A stretch of DNA of 64,000 nt from Schinkia azotoformans LMG 9581 (lineage in GTDB: Bacteria > Bacillota > Bacilli > Bacillales > Bacillaceae_J), in assembly GCF_000307855.1 (NCBI RefSeq), contig NZ_AJLR01000146.1, positions 62,001 to 126,000 of the forward strand, in the 5' to 3' direction. This document shows, in pieces, positions 7,471-16,424 of the stretch. The notes beneath the pieces are model-generated. The model did not search any database, was not told where the DNA came from, and saw nothing but the letters and a program-made list of their open reading frames with translations. A program made the position numbers and the translations under genes. Positions within the stretch are counted from its first letter, which is position 1. Each line of letters begins with the position of its first letter.

Positions 7471-8721
7471 ATGACAGTGATTTTAGAGGGGCGAAGCAAT
7501 GTGAGCAAAAGATTTAAGAAGGTTGAAAATGGATCTGTCACAAGTCCAAAAGGTTATAGTGCAACGGGGATCTATGCCAATCTTCGTAAAAAAGATAAAT
7601 TAGACCTAGCTATCATTTTAAGTGAAGTTCCAGCAAGCTGTGCAGCAGTTTATACGCTAAATGCATTTCAAGCAGCACCCTTGAAAATTACAAAAGATAG
7701 TATTGCTAAGGAAGGAAAACTTCAAGCAGTTATCTGTAATAGTGGTAATGCCAATGCATGTACAGGAGAACAAGGTGAAAAAGATGCTATAAGAATAAGG
7801 AAAGAAGTATCTGAAAAGTTCTCATTAAAAGAACATTATATTGCTGTCGCTTCAACTGGAGTGATCGGTGAATTAATGCCGATGGATAAGATTTCGGCGG
7901 GGATTGAACAATTGAGTCCGGTTCCTTCTATAGAAGGTGGCGATCTTTTCAGCAAGGCAATTTTAACAACGGACCTTGTAGCGAAGACAACTTGCTATGA
8001 AATCGTGGTTAATGGAAAAACAGTAACGATTGCCGGGGCCGCTAAAGGATCAGGGATGATTCATCCTAATATGGCGACAATGCTAGGCTTTGTGACAACT
8101 GATGCTAATATTGAATCTAAAGACCTTCAATATGCCTTAAGTGATATTACGAATAAAACATTTAACCGTATTACGGTTGATGGTGATACATCAACAAATG
8201 ATATGGTTCTAGTAATGGCAAATGGAATGGCGGAAAATGAATCATTAACAACCGACCATCCTGACTGGGAAGTATTTTATCAAGCATTACAAATGGCCTG
8301 TGAAGATTTAGCAAAAGAAATTGCGAGAGATGGAGAAGGAGCTACAAAACTAGTTGAGGTTCAGGTTGAAGGTGCTCTTTCCGATGAAGATGCGGGGAAA
8401 ATTGCAAAAAGTGTAGTAGGATCTTCACTGGTAAAAACAGCCGTATTTGGAGCGGATGCTAACTGGGGCCGAATTATTTGTGCTGTTGGGTATACCGGTG
8501 TTGAGGTCAATCCTTCATTAGTAGATGTCTTTATTGGAGATATCCAGATGTTAAAAGCAGGTCAACCCATTCCTTTTTCTGAAGAAGATGCGACTCTTTA
8601 TTTAAAAGGTAAAGAGGTAGTGATCAAAGTAAATCTTCATATTGGAGAAGGAGAAGGCAAGGCATGGGGTTGTGATTTATCATATGATTATGTACGTATT
8701 AATGGAAGCTATCGCTCGTAG
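7471..8721 (+). CDS. argJ: Bifunctional ornithine acetyltransferase / N-acetylglutamate synthase
   Basis: ArgJ recycles the acetyl group from N-acetylornithine to glutamate and can also make N-acetylglutamate from acetyl-CoA. The 416-residue precursor has the self-cleavage site in KGSGMIHPNMATMLGF; Thr203 becomes the N-terminal nucleophile of the beta chain. SGNANACTG and AVFGADANWGR are further family motifs. AAGGAGAGA precedes the ATG at 7471. The N-terminus is about ten residues longer than in B. subtilis. Presence of ArgJ explains the absence of argA and argE here. Confidence 0.96.
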   Translation: MTVILEGRSNVSKRFKKVENGSVTSPKGYSATGIYANLRKKDKLDLAIILSEVPASCAAVYTLNAFQAAPLKITKDSIAKEGKLQAVICNSGNANACTGEQGEKDAIRIRKEVSEKFSLKEHYIAVASTGVIGELMPMDKISAGIEQLSPVPSIEGGDLFSKAILTTDLVAKTTCYEIVVNGKTVTIAGAAKGSGMIHPNMATMLGFVTTDANIESKDLQYALSDITNKTFNRITVDGDTSTNDMVLVMANGMAENESLTTDHPDWEVFYQALQMACEDLAKEIARDGEGATKLVEVQVEGALSDEDAGKIAKSVVGSSLVKTAVFGADANWGRIICAVGYTGVEVNPSLVDVFIGDIQMLKAGQPIPFSEEDATLYLKGKEVVIKVNLHIGEGEGKAWGCDLSYDYVRINGSYRS

Positions 8722-8764
8722 CTGAAATTAGGCGTGGATTAAATCGGGGAAGGAAGAACAAATC

Positions 8765-9544
8765 TTGAACGATATTGTTTTAATAAAATGTGGGGGAAGT
8801 ACACTCGAACAGTTGAGCAATGACTTTTTTGAAAGTATTGCAGATTTAGTAAAGTTGGGAAAAAAGCCGATCATAGTGCATGGAGGAGGACCTGCGATTG
8901 GTCAGATCCTGAACTCCTTAAATATAGAATCCGTATTCGTTGATGGATTAAGAAAAACAACGGCAGAGGTTATGGAAGTTGTTGAAATGGTATTAGCAGG
9001 AAAGGTAAACACAACGATCGTTGGAAAGCTTCAAAAAACTGGAGTCAAAACGATAGGTTTAGCTGGTGTGGACGGTCAGCTTTTGAAAGCAAAACCAATC
9101 AATTTCGAACAGCTTGGCTATGTAGGTGAAATAGAAAAAGTTAATGGAGATTTTGTTTTAGAGTTAATGGCAATTGGATTTGTTCCAGTAATTGCACCGA
9201 TTGGTGTGGATGATGAGGACCAAAGATATAATATTAATGCAGATACTGCAGCTGGTGCTGTAGCAAAGGCAATTGGAGCGGAACAGCTTCTATTTGTAAC
9301 GGATGTTCCAGGCATCCTTAAAGAAGGTCAAATCATTGAGCAAATAACTCCTAAAGAAATTGAATTGTTAATAGAAGATGGAACCATTTACGGAGGTATG
9401 ATCCCGAAAGTTAAAGCGGCGATTGATTCCTTGACTGGGGACCTGCAGGAAGTAATCATTGTAAATGGAAAAGATACCAAAATTGTTAATGACGGACAAA
9501 TTATTGGGACAAAAATTGTAAAAGAAAATGTTCCAACATTCTAA
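8765..9544 (+). CDS. argB: Acetylglutamate kinase
   Basis: ArgB phosphorylates N-acetylglutamate, the second step of the pathway. The 259-residue amino-acid-kinase-fold protein starts with IKCGGS and has the VHGGGP substrate loop near residue 42, with DVPGI further on. The start is a TTG after GGGGAAGGAAG; no nearby ATG is in frame. It lies between argJ and argD in the usual Bacillus order, with 17 nt before the argD start. Confidence 0.96.
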   Translation: MNDIVLIKCGGSTLEQLSNDFFESIADLVKLGKKPIIVHGGGPAIGQILNSLNIESVFVDGLRKTTAEVMEVVEMVLAGKVNTTIVGKLQKTGVKTIGLAGVDGQLLKAKPINFEQLGYVGEIEKVNGDFVLELMAIGFVPVIAPIGVDDEDQRYNINADTAAGAVAKAIGAEQLLFVTDVPGILKEGQIIEQITPKEIELLIEDGTIYGGMIPKVKAAIDSLTGDLQEVIIVNGKDTKIVNDGQIIGTKIVKENVPTF

Positions 9545-9561
9545 AATAGTAGGTGAAAAAA

Positions 9562-10719
9562 ATGGGAGCATTATTTCCAAACTACGGTCGTTGGGAAATT
9601 GAAATAGTAGAAGGTCAGGGCACTAAAGTTAAAGATAGCAACGGAAAAGAATACTTAGACTTCGTTACTGGAATTGCAGTATGTAATTTAGGACATAGAC
9701 CGCCTAAAGTGCAAAAAGCTATAGAGGAGCAGTTAAATAAAGTTTGGCATGTATCCAATCTGTTTCAAGCAAGCCATCAGGAAAAAGTAGCAGCTCTACT
9801 CACAGAAAATTCATGCGGTGACTATGTATTCTTCTGTAATAGTGGTGCTGAGGCAAATGAAGCAGCAATCAAAATGGCTAGAAAGCATACAAGAAGAAAT
9901 AAAATTATTACTTTTGTACAATCTTTTCATGGCAGAACATTTGCGACGATGTGTGCGACAGGACAAGAAAAAATCCATTCAGGATTTGGCACGCTGTTAG
10001 AGGAATTTGTTTATTTACCGTACAATGATGAAAAAGCAATTGAAGCTGAAATGGGTGAAGATGTGGCGGCAATCATGCTTGAAGTCATTCAAGGCGAGGG
10101 CGGAGTAAATGCTGCTAATGAAGCATTTTTGAAAAAGTGTGAGGAGCTATGTCAAAAGTTTGGTGCTCTATTTATTATAGATGAGGTGCAAACAGGGATT
10201 GGCAGAACAGGAAAGGCATTTGCTTATCAACATGCTGGTCTTTCACCGGATATCATTACAACTGCAAAAGGTCTTGGAAGTGGATTCCCAGTAGGTGCAA
10301 TGATCGGAAAGGCACATTTGAAGGATACATTTAGCCCAGGAACACATGGCTCTACATTTGGTGGAACCCCACTTGCAATGGCTGCAGCCAAGGCTACATT
10401 AGATGAAATCTTTCAACCGGCATTTTTGCAATCAGTAAGCGAAAAAGGTGAATATTTAAAAAAACAGTTAAAAGAGCAATTAGCTGACATTCCGTTTGTG
10501 AAGGATGTTAAAGGGAAAGGCTTATTGCTTGGTATACAATGTGATCAAGAAGTGGGACCGATTATAGCAGAAATTCATAAGCAAGGTTTACTTGTATTAG
10601 TTGCAGGTCCAAAGGTTATCAGATTATTACCACCATTAACTGTCTCTTATGAAGAAATAGACGAGGCTGTTCAAATACTAAAGAATACACTTACAAAATA
10701 TAGTAGCCTTCCAATCTAA
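9562..10719 (+). CDS. argD: Acetylornithine aminotransferase
   Basis: ArgD converts N-acetylglutamate semialdehyde to N-acetylornithine with PLP and glutamate. The 385-residue class III aminotransferase has the SGAEANE phosphate-binding motif (94–100), the IIDEVQTG motif and the PLP lysine K236 in [14 protein letters not shown] at 9551 favours the ATG at 9562 over the overlapping GTG at 9553, and this start gives the family-typical MxxLFxxYGRW N-terminus. Confidence 0.96.
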   Translation: MGALFPNYGRWEIEIVEGQGTKVKDSNGKEYLDFVTGIAVCNLGHRPPKVQKAIEEQLNKVWHVSNLFQASHQEKVAALLTENSCGDYVFFCNSGAEANEAAIKMARKHTRRNKIITFVQSFHGRTFATMCATGQEKIHSGFGTLLEEFVYLPYNDEKAIEAEMGEDVAAIMLEVIQGEGGVNAANEAFLKKCEELCQKFGALFIIDEVQTGIGRTGKAFAYQHAGLSPDIITTAKGLGSGFPVGAMIGKAHLKDTFSPGTHGSTFGGTPLAMAAAKATLDEIFQPAFLQSVSEKGEYLKKQLKEQLADIPFVKDVKGKGLLLGIQCDQEVGPIIAEIHKQGLLVLVAGPKVIRLLPPLTVSYEEIDEAVQILKNTLTKYSSLPI

Positions 10720-10796
10720 GGCTGCATATTTTTTCGCTAATAATGAATAAAAATACCTTGTATGTAATAAATATACGCCATGGGGGGTGCGGAAGT

Positions 10797-11882
10797 TTGA
10801 AAGGTTATCTAGTTTTGGAAAACGGGGATCAATTCGAAGGGAACTGGGTTGGTCAAATACCAGCTGAACCGCTTGAAGGTGAGGTAGTATTTTTCACTGG
10901 AATGACTGGTTATCAAGAGGTCTTAACAGATCCTTCCTTTAAAGGACAAATCGTTGTATTTACTTATCCGTTAATCGGAAATTATGGGATAAATGAAATT
11001 GACTTTGAAAGCGTGATTCCACACGTTTCTGGGGTTATTGTCAGTGAATGTAGTTTAGAAAGTCATCATTATGAGGCAGTTAGTACGTTTAGTGCGTATT
11101 TACAAAAGTGGAATATCCCTCTGTTAGCAAATGTTGATACAAGAGCTGTTGTAAAAAGGATTCGTACAACAGGTGTAATGGGTGGGCAGATGGTCGTGGA
11201 CCCAGAGCAGGCAACTCTTGATCACTATACTCCAATTGAAGAGAAAATGTTAACTAATGGAGTTTCAACGACAAAAATTGAAACGTATGGCACTGGCTTA
11301 TATCATGTTGTATTGATCGATTTCGGTTATAAAAAATCAATTGTTACTTCTCTTAGCCATGTTGGTTGTAAAGTAACTGTTGTTCCATACAATACTTCAT
11401 ATGAAACAATTAAATCCTTAAAACCGGATGGAATCATGTTGTCAAATGGACCTGGAGATCCAATGCAACTGACATTCTATTTACCTGTTATTAAAAAGTT
11501 AGCTTTAAAATATCCAATATTAGCCATTTGCTTAGGACACCAATTACTTGGCCTTGCATTTGGGGCTAATACCAAAAAATTGAAGTTTGGTCATCGTGGA
11601 GCGAATCAGCCTGTTATAGATTTAGTAAAGAAAAAAGTGTTTATGACATCACAAAATCACACATTTATTGTTGATGACAGCAGTTTAACAGGAACCGGTT
11701 TTTCAGCAACATATTTAAATGTAAATGATAAGTCAGTGGAAGGGATGACTCATGAGAGTCTGCCAATTATCTCAGTTCAATTCCATCCAGAGGCACATCC
11801 GGGACCGAGCGACAGTTCTTGGTTATTTACAGATTTTGTTAGCTTGATGAATAGTGTAAGGAGAGAAAAAGTTTATGCCTAA
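10797..11882 (+). CDS. carA: Carbamoyl-phosphate synthase small subunit (arginine operon copy)
   Basis: This glutaminase subunit supplies ammonia to CarB. The 361-residue product has an N-terminal CPSase domain and a C-terminal class I glutamine amidotransferase domain with the nucleophile Cys245 in ICLGHQL and the HPEAHPGP His/Glu pair. A TTG at 10797, seven bases after GGGGGGTG, gives the normal N-terminus MKGYLVLENG. The ATG at 10743 lacks a ribosome site and would add 18 unrelated residues. Its place in the arginine operon marks it as the arginine-specific isoenzyme. It overlaps carB by 8 nt. Confidence 0.93.
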   Translation: MKGYLVLENGDQFEGNWVGQIPAEPLEGEVVFFTGMTGYQEVLTDPSFKGQIVVFTYPLIGNYGINEIDFESVIPHVSGVIVSECSLESHHYEAVSTFSAYLQKWNIPLLANVDTRAVVKRIRTTGVMGGQMVVDPEQATLDHYTPIEEKMLTNGVSTTKIETYGTGLYHVVLIDFGYKKSIVTSLSHVGCKVTVVPYNTSYETIKSLKPDGIMLSNGPGDPMQLTFYLPVIKKLALKYPILAICLGHQLLGLAFGANTKKLKFGHRGANQPVIDLVKKKVFMTSQNHTFIVDDSSLTGTGFSATYLNVNDKSVEGMTHESLPIISVQFHPEAHPGPSDSSWLFTDFVSLMNSVRREKVYA

Positions 11883-14800
11883 ATCAAATGACATCCAGAC
11901 AGTACTAGTAATCGGATCAGGTCCCATTGTAATCGGGCAGGCAGCAGAGTTTGACTATGCAGGTACACAGGCGTGTTTAGCTTTAAAAGAGGAAGGTTGC
12001 CGAGTGATTCTCGTGAATAACAATCCTGCAACCATCATGACAGATGAAGCAAACGCCGATGCTGTTTATTTCGAACCTCTTACAGTGGAGAGCATTGAGA
12101 AAATAGTTGTTAAAGAAAAACCGGATGGCATATTAGCGACACTCGGTGGTCAAACAGGCTTAAACCTAGCTTTTTCTCTTCATGAAAAAGGTGTATTAGA
12201 AAAATACGGTGTAAAACTATTAGGAACTCCGATTGAGTCCATTAAAAAAGGGGAGGACCGTGAGGCCTTCCGTGAGCTTATGCACGAACTTAATGAACCT
12301 GTTCCTGAAAGTGAAATCGTCGAAGATATTGAATCAGCCCTTCATTTTGCTGAAAAGGTTGGTTTTCCAATTATCGTAAGGCCAGCTTATACATTGGGAG
12401 GCTTTGGAGGCGGGATTGCCAATGATCATGACGCTTTCATCGATCTTGTTAGAAGCGGCCTTGATGCCAGTCCAATTACACAATGTTTAATTGAAAAAAG
12501 CATTGCCGGCTTTAAGGAAATAGAATATGAGGTTATGCGCGATTCAAGTGATACATGTATCACGATTTGTAATATGGAAAATATCGACCCAGTTGGAATC
12601 CATACAGGTGATTCAATTGTTGTTGCTCCATCACAGACATTAACAGATGTTGAGTTTCAAATGCTGCGTGCAGCATCTGTTAAAATCATTCGTGCATTAG
12701 GGATAATCGGCGGATGCAATATTCAATTCGCATTAGACCCGGTAAGTAAAGATTATTACTTAATTGAAGTAAATCCTCGTGTAAGCCGTTCTTCAGCGCT
12801 TGCTTCCAAAGCAACCGGATATCCAATTGCCCGTATCGCTGCGAAATTAAGCCTCGGTTACACATTAGATGAGTTATTAAACCCTGTTACAGGACATACC
12901 TATGCCAGCTTCGAACCAGCCTTAGACTATGTTGTCATTAAATTTCCTTGCTGGCCGTTTGACAAATTCCCAGCTGCAAATCGGGTGTTGGGGACGCAAA
13001 TGAAGGCAACCGGAGAAGTAATGGCAATTGATCGGAATTTAGAAAGTGCGTTACAAAAAGGGGTCCGTTCATTAGAATTAGGCACTGTTGGTTTAAAGCA
13101 TGCATCGATCGAAAAGCTAAACGAAGAAGTGCTTATGTCGATTGTTAAAAACGCAGATGATCGCCGCTTCTTCGCTATTTTAGAGTTAATTAGAAGAGGC
13201 ATAGATATAAAAAGTATTGAACAAGAAACAAAAATTAATTCATTTTTCTTAAGCGCATTTAAGCGTTTAATTCAAATGGAGCAGGAAATTGATTCTTATA
13301 CAGTTGATAAAGTAACAGAAGAGTTTATGAAAAAAGTAAAAAAATATGGATTCTCAGATTCGTATTTGGCAACAGCTTGGAATGTTTCTGAAGCAGACAT
13401 TCGTGATTTAAGAAAAGGTTTTAACATTTTTGCAGCTTATAAAATGGTAGATACATGTGCGGCTGAATTTGAAGCTAACACGCCATACTATTATTCAAGC
13501 TATTTCGGTGAGTGCGAGGTTGAACAAAGCGACAAGAAAAAAGTATGTATTATCGGCTCCGGACCAATTCGTATTGGTCAAGGCATAGAATTTGATTACA
13601 GTTCTGTTCACGGTGTTTTAGCCCTCCAAGAAGAAGGCTATGAAACAATTATGATTAATAATAATCCAGAAACTGTCAGCACAGACTATGAAATGGCAGA
13701 CCGCTTATATTTTGAACCATTAACACTGGAGGATGTCCTAAATGTGCTTGAAGTGGAAGGCACTAACGATGTAATCGTTCAATTTGGCGGACAGACCGCC
13801 ATTAATCTAGTTTCTCAGTTGGAACAAGCCGGTGTAAACCTTCTTGGAACGAGTGAAGATATAATTGATCAACTGGAAGATCGTGATCGTTTTTATCAGC
13901 TTTTACGTAAAGTGGATGTTCCACATATACCAGGTGAAATTGCCGAAAATATAGATGATTTAAAAGCAAAGGCTGCGTTGATTGGATTCCCGATCCTTTT
14001 AAGACCATCCTATGTAATTGGCGGTAAAGGGATGATTATTCTTAAGAATGAACAGGAATTAGATCAATTAATAACAGGTCAAACTGAACAAGTATTCCCA
14101 ATTCTTTTAGATGCTTATGTTGCTGGCAAAGAAGCCGAAGTGGATGTCCTAACGGACGGAGAAGAAATTTTAATACCTACCATCATTGAGCATGTCGAAA
14201 AGGCTGGCGTCCATTCAGGAGATAGTACAGCGATTTTACCTTCCATATCAATTTCGGATCATGAAAAAGGGCTAATGGCTGAGTATTCAAAGCGAATTGC
14301 GAAGGAACTGAATTTTAAAGGCATCATGAATATTCAATTTGTCCTTTCTGAGGCAAAGGTTTATGTGTTAGAGGTAAATCCGCGTGCAAGTAGAACGGTG
14401 CCAATCTTAAGTAAGGTAACAGGCGTACCTGCAATACAAATTGCGACAAAATTATTGCTTGGGAAATATTTAACTGATATTTCAGACCAAAAAGGTCTTT
14501 TACCTGATCGTCCTTATATCACGATTAAGTATCCTGTATTCTCAACGATCAAGCTTGCCGGCTTAGATCCGGTATTAGGCCCGGAAATGAAATCAACCGG
14601 CGAAGGGATTGCGATTGCCGAAACAAAGCAAGAGGCATTTTATAAAGTATTCCACTGGAATGAACAAAAAGCGCACAATAAAAATGAAATCTTCATTGAT
14701 GACAGTGACTTAGACAACGATTTTATCGAAGCTATTAGCAGCTTAATTAATAAAGCAGGCTTAACAGTTGCAAAAAATAAAGATTATGAAAAATGGGTGC

Positions 14801-15015
14801 AAAATCCCAAAGCATTAGCATTAATTAGTTTATCTAAAAAGAAAACGGAACAAGAAATTGAAAAACGTCAACTAGCGTTAAAATATCGTCTCCATGTTTT
14901 TACAGAATGGGAAACAGTAGAAGGATTTTTACTAGGTATTAGAGAAAGTAGCTTTAGTGTTAATTCGATTCAAGATTGGCTAACGAAAAAAAATATTGAG
15001 AAGGAAGTGGTTTAA
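11875..15015 (+). CDS. carB: Carbamoyl-phosphate synthase large subunit (arginine operon copy)
   Basis: CarB makes carbamoyl phosphate from bicarbonate, ammonia and two ATP. The 1046-residue protein contains two homologous ATP-grasp halves, each starting with a GSGPI-I-GQ loop (near residues 15 and 562), and a short C-terminal allosteric domain. The second half keeps the family's EVDVLTDG and EVNPRASR motifs. It starts inside the end of carA, and the argF ATG follows its TAA with no gap. This indicates translational coupling of the three genes. Confidence 0.97.
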   Translation: MPKSNDIQTVLVIGSGPIVIGQAAEFDYAGTQACLALKEEGCRVILVNNNPATIMTDEANADAVYFEPLTVESIEKIVVKEKPDGILATLGGQTGLNLAFSLHEKGVLEKYGVKLLGTPIESIKKGEDREAFRELMHELNEPVPESEIVEDIESALHFAEKVGFPIIVRPAYTLGGFGGGIANDHDAFIDLVRSGLDASPITQCLIEKSIAGFKEIEYEVMRDSSDTCITICNMENIDPVGIHTGDSIVVAPSQTLTDVEFQMLRAASVKIIRALGIIGGCNIQFALDPVSKDYYLIEVNPRVSRSSALASKATGYPIARIAAKLSLGYTLDELLNPVTGHTYASFEPALDYVVIKFPCWPFDKFPAANRVLGTQMKATGEVMAIDRNLESALQKGVRSLELGTVGLKHASIEKLNEEVLMSIVKNADDRRFFAILELIRRGIDIKSIEQETKINSFFLSAFKRLIQMEQEIDSYTVDKVTEEFMKKVKKYGFSDSYLATAWNVSEADIRDLRKGFNIFAAYKMVDTCAAEFEANTPYYYSSYFGECEVEQSDKKKVCIIGSGPIRIGQGIEFDYSSVHGVLALQEEGYETIMINNNPETVSTDYEMADRLYFEPLTLEDVLNVLEVEGTNDVIVQFGGQTAINLVSQLEQAGVNLLGTSEDIIDQLEDRDRFYQLLRKVDVPHIPGEIAENIDDLKAKAALIGFPILLRPSYVIGGKGMIILKNEQELDQLITGQTEQVFPILLDAYVAGKEAEVDVLTDGEEILIPTIIEHVEKAGVHSGDSTAILPSISISDHEKGLMAEYSKRIAKELNFKGIMNIQFVLSEAKVYVLEVNPRASRTVPILSKVTGVPAIQIATKLLLGKYLTDISDQKGLLPDRPYITIKYPVFSTIKLAGLDPVLGPEMKSTGEGIAIAETKQEAFYKVFHWNEQKAHNKNEIFIDDSDLDNDFIEAISSLINKAGLTVAKNKDYEKWVQNPKALALISLSKKKTEQEIEKRQLALKYRLHVFTEWETVEGFLLGIRESSFSVNSIQDWLTKKNIEKEVV

Positions 15016-15972
15016 ATGAGCACAACAATGATTGCAGCACCGAAATTGCACGTAGATGATTTGTTAACATTAATTGATTTAACCCAAGACGAAATCGTAG
15101 ATATAATTAAAACAGCCATTGAGTTAAAAAAGCTGCACAAAGCAGGTCAACACTTAGACGTATTAAAAGGAAAAACGATGGGAATGATTTTTGAAAAATC
15201 ATCAACCCGTACTCGTGTTTCCTTCGAAGCAGGAATGACTCAATTAGGCGGCCATTCCATCTTCTTAAGCAGTAAAGATACACAGTTGGGAAGAGGAGAG
15301 CCTATTTCCGATACGGCACAAGTTCTGTCTGAGTACATCGATATTATTATGATTCGTACTTTTGAGCATGAACGTGTTGTTGAATTAGCAAAACATGCAA
15401 CGATCCCTGTTATTAATGCCCTAACAGATGATTATCATCCATGTCAGGCCTTAGCAGACTTAATGACAATTTATGAAATTAAAGGAAGCTTAAAAGGGCA
15501 AAAGCTTGTATATGTTGGCGATGGCAATAATGTAGCACACTCGTTAATGATAGGCTCCGCTAAAGTTGGCGTGGATTGCATCGTCGCTTGTCCTGATGCC
15601 TATCAACCAAAAGCTGAAGTTGTTGAGATTGCCAAAAAGTTTGCTGAGGAAACGGGTGCAACGATCGAAGTAGTCAATGATCCAATTGAAGCTGTTAAAG
15701 GCGCTGATTTCATCTATACTGATGTTTGGACAAGTATGGGCTTTGAAGACGAGGCTGCTGAAAGAATACAGACTTTACAACCATACCAAGTGAATGCTAA
15801 ATTAATGCAATATGCTAAGGATGATTATTCCTTTATGCATTGTTTACCTGCACATCGCGGTGAAGAAGTAACAGCTGATATTATTGATGGCCCACATTCT
15901 GTTGTAGTTCAAGAGGCCGGCAACCGACTTCATGTACAAAAAGCGTTAATTTTAGGGTTGCTTAATAAATAA
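15016..15972 (+). CDS. argF: Ornithine carbamoyltransferase
   Basis: ArgF transfers the carbamoyl group to ornithine to give citrulline. The 318-residue protein has the carbamoyl-phosphate loop SSTRTR, the DDYHPCQ motif and the ornithine-binding [11 protein letters not shown]. It is the last gene of the operon, with an intrinsic terminator after it. No arginine deiminase genes are adjacent, so a biosynthetic role is clear. Confidence 0.97.
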   Translation: MSTTMIAAPKLHVDDLLTLIDLTQDEIVDIIKTAIELKKLHKAGQHLDVLKGKTMGMIFEKSSTRTRVSFEAGMTQLGGHSIFLSSKDTQLGRGEPISDTAQVLSEYIDIIMIRTFEHERVVELAKHATIPVINALTDDYHPCQALADLMTIYEIKGSLKGQKLVYVGDGNNVAHSLMIGSAKVGVDCIVACPDAYQPKAEVVEIAKKFAEETGATIEVVNDPIEAVKGADFIYTDVWTSMGFEDEAAERIQTLQPYQVNAKLMQYAKDDYSFMHCLPAHRGEEVTADIIDGPHSVVVQEAGNRLHVQKALILGLLNK

Positions 15973-15983
15973 TGTTTTATACG

Positions 15984-16018
15984 AAGGGCTTTCTCAATTA
16001 GTTGAGAAGTCCTTTTTG
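15984..16018 (+). terminator. Terminator of the arginine operon
   Basis: GGGCTTTCTCAA and TTGAGAAGTCC form a stem followed by TTTTT, 12 nt after the argF stop. Confidence 0.85.
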
Positions 16019-16102
16019 TATTTTCTCCACCTTTATCCATTAATGAGTTTAAAGAAACCGGACATAATAGTAGTGAACCTTAAATTCAAGGAGGTTTTTA
16101 TA

Positions 16103-16285
16103 ATGGGGCAACCACGTCAATTTCGCGCCGGTCAGAAAGCACCGAATAATGGAATTTATGTTGAAATCGGTGAAACTGGATCAATGGTCCAAAAACCGCA
16201 ATCAATAAGGCTTGAAGTCGGGGAGCGTTTCCCAGAGAATTCAAACCATAACCGTGTCTGGACGTATAAGAGTAAGTTTAAATAA
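16103..16285 (+). CDS. yjzC: YjzC family small protein
   Basis: A 60-residue hydrophilic protein starting MGQPRQFRAGQKAPN, typical of the YjzC family, and located after argF as in B. subtilis. An AAGGAGG ribosome site seven bases before the ATG at 16103 sets the start; the in-frame extension to 16016 lacks one. The function is not known to me. It has no transmembrane segment or cysteine. A terminator follows it. Confidence 0.88.
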   Translation: MGQPRQFRAGQKAPNNGIYVEIGETGSMVQKPQSIRLEVGERFPENSNHNRVWTYKSKFK

Positions 16286-16293
16286 GAAACACT

Positions 16294-16328
16294 ATCCGCC
16301 TGAAGTTCATAGGGCGGATTTTTTTTGT
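16294..16328 (+). terminator. Terminator of yjzC
   Basis: ATCCGCC and GGGCGGAT form a stem followed by a long T run. Confidence 0.8.
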
Positions 16329-16344
16329 TAAATCGCTTATTTAG

Positions 16345-16398
16345 TTGAATTTTTCACTGAAAATGCCCTATAATATAAATAGGTCAAAGTTGGTCAAA
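16345..16398 (+). promoter_or_regulatory. clpB promoter with CtsR operator
   Basis: TTGAAT (16345–16350) and TATAAT (16369–16374) form a SigA promoter with 18-nt spacing. GGTCAAAGTTGGTCAAA (16382–16398) is an exact direct-repeat CtsR operator placed over the transcription start. Heat or protein stress should relieve repression. Confidence 0.9.
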
Positions 16399-16424
16399 TT
16401 ATTCGAAAGGTGAGAGGGATTAAT

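Noticed and set aside
10743-10796. ATG at 10743 as the start of carA
   Set aside because: It has no ribosome site and adds residues foreign to the family; TTG 10797 fits better.
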